Notes under the pieces: generated by a model | Databases searched by the model: none | What the model saw: the letters and a program-made list of their open reading frames with translations, nothing else | What the model was told of the DNA's origin: nothing | NCBI GenBank assembly: GCA_029255685.2 | Contig: CM055319.2 | Location: 30,971,568 to 31,035,567 of the forward strand | DNA length: 64,000 bases | Origin: Silene conica | Lineage: Eukaryota > Streptophyta > Magnoliopsida > Caryophyllales > Caryophyllaceae | Reading direction: 5' to 3' | Shown: positions 44,888-64,000 of the stretch, piece after piece | How positions within the stretch are numbered: the first letter of the stretch is position 1 | Layout of the letters: each line of letters opens with the position of its first letter | Translations under genes and position numbers: made by a program

Positions 44888-45957
44888 TGTTAGGGCATAG
44901 ATATGACTTAGTTGTTGTAATAATAAGTTACATAAAGGGTAACATGATCATTTATGATATTGAGCCTCACATACCAAATTGTTGCTTGCACCAACCCCAT
45001 TTCGTCCTACTCCTTAGCCCCATTGCAACCCTTGTTTCACATCTGTATGCACTGTTTCATGATTTGCATTTCATTCGGACATAGGATGGTTAAACACATT
45101 AGATCGTGGGCACGCTTGATGAGTCGTAGTAGGAGCGTGTTTGTCTTCTTTTTGAACAAAAAACACCCGAAATTCTAAGACAAGTGAAAGCCATGATCGA
45201 GGATGTCGGTTTCCTAGGTTTTCTCAGCCATGGGTCCCTTGGTCGAATCTTGGTTTGGTTTTGTAAATCTCGGCAAACTTATTACTCCGTTTCCCCTCAC
45301 CCCACTCTTGTTTGTTTTTGTTTGGGCATTGGATACATTTAGTTATTTTAGCCATGGTTATAGGATAAGCACCTTCTTGGAACTTTGAGACGGTATCTCT
45401 TCGCATAAACCTTTCATTTTTCAAACAAAAATGGTCGTTTGATGAGGTAAGCTGTTTGACCTTTTGTGATGCATCTTACATGTTTCTATGTGCTATATTG
45501 CTTGGATGTATCAAAATTTTCCGCAAAACCCAACTTGTCTTGCCTTCCTCCTCTTTTACTTGCGTTCCGACTCAATTTCAGTTGGTTTTAGTCCTTTTCA
45601 TGTGCATTTTATACCCGATTTTGTATACTATGAATGTATGTCTTGTCTTGTAGGATTCGGGATGGACTTGATTTAACGGGAGCATAAAGGAATGATTTGA
45701 AAGAAAGCAAGGAAAAGAGAAGAAATAAAGCTTTGCATGTGGTCATACCCGGTCCTGCAGCCAGCCCTGCCCTTACCTTTACCACAATTGGTGTTTTTGA
45801 AGAAGATGAATTTAGTCTTATGTTCCCAGCTGGTGGCCCGCCTACCCGGCTGTGTCATCTTCTTCACACTTAACCAAATTTCAGAAGAATACATCCATAA
45901 CCCACCTTCGTGTTCCCAGCCGGTCCCCAGACCAACAACCATGTGATCGGCCGTGGG

Positions 45958-46586
45958 TAGGGGTGAGCAAAACCGGATATCCGTTCCGGTTTTAAAATTT
46001 GGATCGAATATCCAGTTTTAAAAATATGATTTTTGGCGAATATTCGGATATCCAAAAATTTGGAATCCAAAAATTCGGATATCCATATTTCGGAAACCGA
46101 ATTAGATCGAGTTTTAAATGCATAGTAACAAATTAACAAATAGTCCGGTGCAGAATGAATCATTCAAAGATTATCACTAGAAGAAATTCATTCTTCGACT
46201 AATAAGTATATTTTGTGCTCCAAAACCAAATAACGAAAAAAAAGACAATATGTATAATGAATATGCATTTATTTTGTCACACTTCTCGATTATGTTTATA
46301 ACAATAACAATCAATATGTACTACATATCAAACAACTCAAAACATAATAGTAAAATGTTTTGTTTTTTTGGTTTTTTCCTTTTTTTTTTATTAATTTTTA
46401 TGATTCGGATCGGATTCGGATATCCAATTTTAAGAAAATCACAATCCACATTCAATCCATATAATTCGGAAAAATTCGGATCAGATATCCAATTTGAATG
46501 ATATCCATATATTCGGATTATTTTTTTCGGATTCCGGATCGGATTCGTAAAAAAATTTGTATCGACTTTTTTTTGCTCGGCCCTAA
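45958..46586. mobile_element. hAT-type MITE with ggatatcc internal repeats
   Basis: Ends TAGGGGTGAGCAAAA and TTTTGCTCGGCCCTA, flanked by the 8-bp repeat CCGTGGGT (45951-45958 and 46587-46594; one base overlaps the end by ambiguity). The interior repeats CGGATATCC-like words many times. An 8-bp duplication and this terminus fit hAT. It interrupts a GC-rich cassette of the surrounding LTR. Confidence 0.75.
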
Positions 46587-47108
46587 CCGTGGGTTCCTGA
46601 GTATTGAAGAATTTATGAAGAAAATACGGAAGATATGTTCCCAGCCGATGGCCCTGTCGCCTGGCCGACTGGGTAACATACTCAACACTTAGAATTTATT
46701 TAAAAAGGCAACAAACAGTAGTAGCACATGTAGTCACAGCTGGGGTCCAGACCGGCAGCCGGTCGGCGGCTGTGGCCACCTGATGAAATTTCAAGATCAA
46801 GTTTTGGAAGGATGAAGTCTCAATCGGTCCCTAGCCAGCAGCTGTCCAGCCGGCTGGGAGCGCAAGACGATATTTTTCCTTCTTTATTCTAATTTTTGTC
46901 CATTTGTGATATACCTATAAATAACACAACACCCCTTAATACATTTTAACACACAACTATAGATCTTAGAAATTGCCCTAATTTAGCCTAATCTTTTCTT
47001 AATCTTTCCTTGATCAAGCACTAATCTGTTTTTAATCTTAGTCTAGAATTAGTTACTCTTTAGTTAATGATTTATAACTTGGGTTGTATTTTCGGGATAT
47101 TGAAGAAC

Positions 47109-48812
47109 TGATATCCGGTTTTTGTCGTCAATTCCGGCATCAAACACATTTATAAAACCCGAAAGCAAGTAGTATCGAAATCGGGGTCGAACGCGAAGAC
47201 GGTGGGGATAGTTGTGTAATTATGTTCTAATTTAAGTGAGAGTCGGGGGTAATATGTTTGTGGTTGATTAAAGACTAAAGAACAACTAAGACGAACAATT
47301 AAAACAACTAAATAAGATTGAATCAATGGAAGAGAAGACTAGGGTTTCGGGGGTCACTAAGGTGGTTAGACGAAGATGCTAGAAAGAAAACTAGAAGGTC
47401 TCAAACAAATAGTCTCGGGTAGTCTCTTCTCTCGAGTCGACTAACCTATGTCAGAATACCCTAGCTTTCGCTACAAATACCACAACCAACCATTAAACAT
47501 GCTAAGACAAACCCCCAACCGTCGTTAAAGGCAAGTCACGCTAAAATCAAAGCCCAACTTTCGTTGAGGCAAATCATCAAACACCTAGCATGCAACAAAT
47601 GGAAGACTACTTTTTTAAGAACAACTAATCAACTTACTAGCATGAATTTATCATCTAAACAACACCTAAGATCACCCCTTACCCTAGCAAGGAGACTACT
47701 CACTCATGGTAAATGAAAACATGCGAATAAGGGATGAACAAAAGCAAAACATCATGAACAAGCAAAGGATAAACAATTGATTCAAAGGAAACTTAAACAA
47801 ATGTCAAAACTAAGTAGAGATTAGAAGAATTATACCCAAAACAATAGGAAAGGAAGTAGCTTGGATAACAAGTTGAAAGATTCTTTCAAACCCTTCAAAT
47901 TACAACCCAATGAAATCCTCTACAAATGCCCAAGAACAAGGCTAACTAGATTACTAAAGAGAGATTAACAAATATAGAAAGATTAAACAAGGATCTAAAG
48001 AAGATTAAAAATATTTAAGAGTGTTTTTGAGTCTAAGTATTAAGTAATGAAACAGTAAAAACCCTAAAAATAAGCTTAAGAATGCGTAAAAAATAAAATG
48101 ATACAAGTGCGGGTTTATATAGAGCTCGAAAATACGAAAAGGGCCTCTCAGCCGGTCGACCGGCTGCCGGTCTGGGACCGGCTGAGAGCCCAAATAAGGA
48201 TTTCTGACTTTTTCCTTCACATAACCAAGCTTCCCAGCCGACCGGCCGGCTGCCGGTCTGGCACCGGCTGGGAGCCCAAAACCATCAATCTGTATTTGTG
48301 CTTCAAATTCTTGGCTACAGGTACCCTCAGCCGGTGGACCGGCTGCCGGTTGTCCACCGGCTGGGACCCCTATTTGAGTAGTCTGCCCAAAATACGAAAT
48401 TCTTCAAAATCTTCAAAATGGCTAAGTATGGGATATGATCCCCAGCCGGCCTACCGGCTGCCGGCTGGGAACCGGCTGGGAGGCTGAATTGAGGTTCTGG
48501 GAAATTCTTCACATTTTTAACAAAGTCTTGAGTCAAGGCTCCCAGCCGGCCGACCGGCCGCCGGTTGGGGACCGGCTGGGAGGGCCTGGGAGGCCTCCTT
48601 CACAATTCTTCCACATTTCTTCATAAATTGTTCTAAATCCGGCTCGATTTCACCCGTTTATTCACCCACGCCGTAATACCTACAAATTGGATCGAATAGG
48701 AATATACGAGGCAACGGACGTAAAAACACCTAAAGATACGCAAATCGAGGTCGAATCGTGACCGAAAACAAAGAAAATGTAAAGGAAATGATGACCAAAA
48801 TGGAGCTCATCA
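47109..48812 (-). mobile_element. TGAT...ATCA LTR-like element with five GC cassettes
   Basis: About 1.7 kb, starting TGATATCCGG and ending GAGCTCATCA, with flanks AGAAC and AAAAC (four of five match). Layout resembles the LTR at 21007-26915: a GGGGTCGAACGCGAAGACGG word near the plus-strand start, CTTTCGTTGAGGCAA-like words in the middle, and palindromes towards the other end. On the minus strand the cassettes lie in the first third, the likely U3. No protein-coding region is seen. Confidence 0.6.
48143..48586. repeat. array of five palindromic AGCCGG/CCGGCT cassettes
   Basis: Units at about 48143, 48231, 48323, 48438 and 48538, each 45-49 bp. A unit reads CAGCCGG, a short variable spacer, ACCGGCTGCCGGTTG-like centre, then ACCGGCTGGGAG or ACCGGCTGAGAG. 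Variable unrelated DNA of 40-70 bp separates the units. The arms are the same as in the gypsy LTR at 10031-10326. Confidence 0.85.
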
Positions 48813-49600
48813 AAAACTTTTCATTAATCGAATCAAAGTTGCTTCCTTTGGTATTATTCTCTTCTTAATTTGCTTCTGTTATCATTGGTTTACATTTCAT
48901 TATCAATCTTTGTTTTATCCTTGTGTTATAATGTCAATTATTTACATTTACCCACCCACCATGTGTTTTCCTATGTTAATGTTTGTAATGTGTGAGTAGT
49001 TTTGTTGGTAGGATGGAGGGGGATCCATTGTAGGGTTTAAAGGAGGGTTGTTTTAAGGGCGATATTGTGCTGTTCACGTTTGTCGCGTTGTTGTGACCTC
49101 AACGTGTTTGTGTAATTGCTAAATGAGTAAGTTAGGTTATTTTCATTGGCAATTTATCTATTAGTTGAGTGAGTAGTTTGGCTAGTAATTAGGACTTATA
49201 ACAACTTGTGTGTCAAGTTAGTTGAATAAGTAAGTTAGCTATTTCTTGACCTAGGTTAGGATTCGCATCGAGAGGTCGGGTTTTAATTATCGTTTCACTC
49301 ATGTTAACCCTTATTGCATGCTTATTGCCTTTCCCCTAATTTGCTTTAGTGAACCCAATATCCTAGTCTTTTGACCTTATAGTTCAAACCGTTAATCGTT
49401 AGTTTGTGTTAGTTCCTCGTCTTGGCTTTCTTAGTTATCAATCTTACAAATTAACCATTTGTTTGAGTTAAAACTATTAGCTAAACAACTGAACTTAGTA
49501 GTCATGTCCCGTCCTTTGGGTTCAACCCTGGCAATACAACCATGGGAAACCGTTCACTAGCGGGGTACAAAATTTAAAACTATCAATAAGTTACATGAAA

Positions 49601-50708
49601 TCGATCATAACTAATAGTGAACAATAACAACAAATTAAACTAGTTGGTCAAGGATTTAACAAATTAAATAAGTTGATCGAAGTGTAATGGATGCAGAATG
49701 AAATTGGAATGAATCGAAATAAAAATTAGCTGATTAAAATTGCCTAAATCGGTAAAGAAATTAGGATGACAATGGCGATCAAAATCTTGGTGATAAAATA
49801 GCGATCAAAATGCGAGTAAGTAGTGTAGAGTGTAGACGATTACAAGATAAAGAGAGGGAAAGTGAAGTGATTCACAATTATTGATTTGAGAACAAGGGAA
49901 ATTATATTAGCTGGTTTTACACAAGGGGAACATGGCATCTTTTGGTAAGTTGGTAATTCTAAGATCCGACTGTTAAAATTAGTATATCTGTCTCACCTAA
50001 AAAGTGCATCTCACATAATTTAATTTCTATATACATATTTAGAAACGATCAAATTACCCTCTAAAACCAATTCTTAAATAGAAAGACAAAACAGAGCATT
50101 TTACATTTACCACAAGAAATCATAAGGATAGTAAAGAAAGAGCATTAAAATGTTCCATTGCACATTAGTTGTACAGGGAATACTTTTGTCAAACAAAAGG
50201 TGAATGTACAATTTTGTGTTAGTCTCAAAATTCGTTAATATCAACTCATTAACAGACTCCAGTCATAGCCGTAGCAATTCCTAGGTCTCGACCTATGTTA
50301 CTCCGACACCTCGCTTAACTGCCGTGTCGCGTTTCAGACACGTGTCGTTGTCCGACATAACATGACACATCGACACTTCAATTTAGACCACGAAATAGGA
50401 AAAATCACCCAAAATAGCCGTGTCTGAGTAACACTGGTCTCGACATTGCTGAAATTAGCTTCCCAGGTCCACAAACTCGCCGGTTATCCTGCGTTGTCAG
50501 TTTAAGATACTTAATATGTGTGCAAATCGGGCAACTACCAAACATCCTCCAACAATAACAACGAAATTATTCAATGTCTCAAAGGTTCGGCTCCATAGGA
50601 GGTATGGGCCAGAGATTAGATGTACAAAGTCCAACGGTTGTCTCCAGATTACCGTCAAAAATTAATTTGAATCAAGAACTGTATCAACGGGGCAAGGCCT
50701 CTGATATA
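49601..50708. other. intergenic DNA downstream of TWINKLE
   Basis: AT-rich, without a recognised gene apart from a MITE at 50294-50434. The TWINKLE 3' UTR presumably begins just below 50709. Confidence 0.5.
50294..50434. mobile_element. CGACAC-rich MITE, short copy
   Basis: Inverted ends TGTTACTCCGACACC and GTGTCTGAGTAACAC with CAGACACGTGTCG inside. A longer relative lies at 57771-57946 in a TWINKLE intron; this copy lacks about 45 bp of its right CGACACG arm. Confidence 0.65.
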
Positions 50709-61693
<10,985 letters not shown>

Positions 61694-64000
61694 CTATCAC
61701 AATCGAAATCATAATAATCATGGGTTTATAATTTATAAGAGATCCACAAATACACCAAAATTATCATGAGGTACAATCAGAATATATCACTGACTGAACT
61801 TGTAAAGGTGAAGCTAAATAAAGCAGTTACTGGTATACAATTCAAACAGGGGGCAAGCTTCATATTATTAAATCTCCTCCCCCAGTTAGGGACTGAACCA
61901 AGCTTGGCTCAAAGGTCAAAATAGAAGTAAATGACCAAATTACTAGTTCGCCTCATTGTACAAGAAGTATCGACTGCCTACAGTTTCTTTCTTCAATACT
62001 AAATAATTTGATGAACAGAACAGAATATAGCACAATCATGTACAGCAGACTAGCAGAGAACCATACAAACTGGTTTTCTGCCAAGCTATCAAGTCGAAGT
62101 TTAAGTCTTGCACAATAAGCAAAGTGCTGGTGATAAAAACTTTTAACACAGATAAATAAGATAAATAATATCTACTGATGATACCCTTCATCAGAATTAC
62201 ACCACCTGAAGTTGAAAGACGACATTTTTCAAACATCAGTGGTAAATAATTCAACCGCTTTTTCTACCAGCACAGTCATCTTCGAGCTTATTTGGTGACC
62301 CCAAATCTTCTATAGCAATCACATCAACATTGGGAAAGCCTACAAAGGCTTGTCCAATTAATTACAGGAACCTATGAATTTCGATAAGCTTGAAAGGTTC
62401 AAAACAATTAAAAGGATAAAACCAACTGTCAGCATAGGAATGGCATCCATGTAAACAGCTCAGCAATTCCTTGCCATGAAGCCGTGTCTCCAGCTTCTCA
62501 AAATAATGCCACAAACATAAATAGGTTCATCTACAGAAATTTTAAAAATCTATTTACTTCATACCATATATGGCCATCACCCCCATGCTATTTTTGTGTA
62601 TATGACTGTCAGCTCTGACATATTTTTCTATATGGGGCCACCCGGTTGGTTTCCTTTAACTAATACTCCCTTCTTTCCACTGCTGAAGCCCCCATATTCT
62701 TTTTTTGTTCTTTTCTCTCATTTAGCCCTATGGCTAAAAATAGTAGTAATCATTTCTGGTGAAACTCTACACATCTCATGCACTTGTGTATTTTATAAAA
62801 ATGTCGTTAATTTGCCTCGAAAGTGGCTGAAAATGGCCCATTTTAGAAAACTCAAATGACAGAAATATCCCTATTCACTTTCCTCTTTTTTTACATTCTA
62901 AAACTTTGTACCTAAAGCGAATAGGGCAAAATGAGTGGAAGTAAGGGAGAACTATATCTTATTAAAATGAAAAAAAAGGATGCTATGTTGGATCTCCTGG
63001 TTTCATTGCCCATCATGTTTTCACATAGAATAATCTGGAAATGCTTTTAGCTCAACATCACCGAGTCGATGCCCACAAAAGATATGAATGAACAAGTTTC
63101 TGACAACTTACAAATATGGCATTAAATATTGGCTTATGCTCTTTCATGGACATGATTTACTCAATCATGGACAAGAATGACCACTATGCCATTGTCATTT
63201 CTACGCCTCTCTTCAATTTTTTACTCATTTCAATTTTTGTCTCTTTCCAACATCCTCCATCCACCTCTCAACCACCACCCTTACTAGCGATCACCGAGCC
63301 ACCAACCTTCCACCACCATCAACCGCCGCTTAGTTCCACTATCATCGTCACCCAAGCAGCAAAGTATGTGGCTTTAACAACTTGTCCAAGAAGTGCACCG
63401 TACATACACAAGGCTGTTGAGTATGCACAATTACATATTGGGATTCACGACATTCTTTTGCTCAATTATATATTGTCCCCCATGTCTTTATTCACCAATC
63501 ACTAGTTGACTGGAGACCTCAATATAACCAAGATAAAAGCAAGAGGAAATAAGCATAAAAACTACAGGAATTTTAATGCGGCTTTGTCTGTAATAAAAAC
63601 TCATTAGTCTCTCAAAGTTTCATGAGTGAAGGCGGCGAAACAGAAATACGATCCTATCTTTGATTAGTCAGCGATAATGAAGGAGACAAGGGTGGTTTAG
63701 AGGAAGAGAATTAGAGAGAGTTTGTTTATTTGCTTTTTTTACGGGGAAGGGTAATGTATGGAAAAGTAATGGAAAAATGTCCATGTAAGAGTAATGTTTG
63801 TCCATGAAAGAGCAACTACGTAAATATTGGCCAACGGCCAATGTGGCGTATTGGCTATTAAGTCAACACTCAACAATAGTTAAATTTTTGCGCAGGATAT
63901 ACAAAGAACTACCAATTATAGTCGATACTAGGTCAATAAGGCTTATATGAAAGATATAAAAACTAAGAGGCAACAAACCATAACATTACACTAAGGGTCA
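61694..64000. other. TWINKLE intron up to the right edge
   Basis: No TWINKLE exon (zinc-binding, toprim or linker helix) is recognised on the minus strand. A low-complexity Pro/His-rich ORF at 63116-63505 (+) has no family resemblance. The region is ordinary AT-rich intron as far as I can see. Confidence 0.5.

Larger units (their letters stand above)
44888..49600 (+). mobile_element. Athila/Tat-like LTR region, interrupted twice
   Basis: Non-coding DNA with LTR character: it begins near TGTTAGGGCATAG, and an Athila-like tail CCTTTGGGTTCAACCCTGG lies at about 49513-49531. After removing the hAT MITE (45958-46586) and the TGAT LTR (47109-48812) roughly 2.4 kb remain, containing several AGCCGG cassettes (about 45749, 45821, 45908, 46636, 46733, 46826). 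Neither terminus has a convincing target duplication, so the borders are approximate and the class is inferred from sequence style. Confidence 0.4.

Noticed and set aside
44657..49567. 13-mer TCACTAGCGGGGT present at both ends of the Athila-like region as a possible target duplication
   Set aside because: Too long for an LTR element duplication, and the neighbouring bases do not form TG...CA ends.
62270..62340. Minus-strand reading frame VDVIAIEDLGSPNKLEDD after an acceptor-like TTTGTAG
   Set aside because: Looks briefly coding, but matches no TWINKLE segment I know, and the upstream candidate exon needs a frame with a stop. Treated as chance.
63116..63505. 129-codon ORF with a Pro/His-rich middle
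   Set aside because: Low complexity, inside a TWINKLE intron on the opposite strand, no recognisable domain.

Overview
The window is nuclear DNA of a flowering plant. It holds intron-split genes with GT-AG borders, Ty1/copia and Ty3/gypsy LTR retrotransposons, L1-type LINEs, an Au-like SINE, Helitron ends and many MITEs. The encoded proteins look eudicot; a member of the Caryophyllales is a guess I cannot prove from the sequence. Three host genes occupy most of it, each stretched by transposon-filled introns: a short-chain dehydrogenase (+, 18217-27819, six exons, 299 codons), a group IIe WRKY factor of the WRKY14/35 type (-, 43904-32726, four exons, 471 codons), and the 3' half of the organellar primase-helicase TWINKLE (-, 61693-50709, eight exons visible, 5' part beyond the right edge).

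Region 1-18026 is a nested transposon stack. The base layer is an old RNase H-bearing LINE (8274-9097 and 16402-18026; its 5' part lies left of the window). A copia element (1-8273, left end outside) sits in it. The copia integrase is itself split by a 2.49-kb gypsy-type solo LTR (1735-4221, target duplication CTCCA). To the right the LINE reverse transcriptase is split by a young, nearly intact, gag-only Ty3/gypsy element (9098-16401, target duplication GGGGT, LTRs almost identical), a TR-GAG-type non-autonomous retrotransposon.

Region 18027-32725 holds the dehydrogenase. Its last intron (7.7 kb) contains a TGATAC...GTATCA solo LTR with target duplication CAAAT. That LTR is interrupted by a full-length LINE with both ORFs open, a 14-bp target duplication and a poly(A) tail. 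The convergent intergenic space towards the WRKY gene carries MITEs, one of them very GC-rich.

Region 32726-44300 is the WRKY gene. Intron 2 (6.9 kb, at the conserved PR/GYY position of the WRKY domain) holds Stowaway MITEs, a recurring gacggatatatccgt-type MITE family and a cluster of Helitron termini. Region 44300-50700 is an Athila/Tat-like LTR interrupted by a hAT MITE and by a second TGAT-type LTR. Region 50709-64000 is TWINKLE with its introns, holding (TA)n tracts with foldback elements, an Athila gag fossil, MITEs and the SINE.

The most unusual signal is a GC-rich palindromic cassette built from AGCCGG / CCGGCNGCCGG / CCGGCTGRGAG blocks. It occurs as a regularly spaced array (about 80-110 bp) in the LTRs of otherwise different retrotransposons: the gag-only gypsy element, the LTR at 47109-48812 and the outer LTR around 45.8-46.9 kb. 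A related GGTCGACCGACC form lies in the LTR inside the dehydrogenase intron. I found no operon-like or CRISPR-like system.
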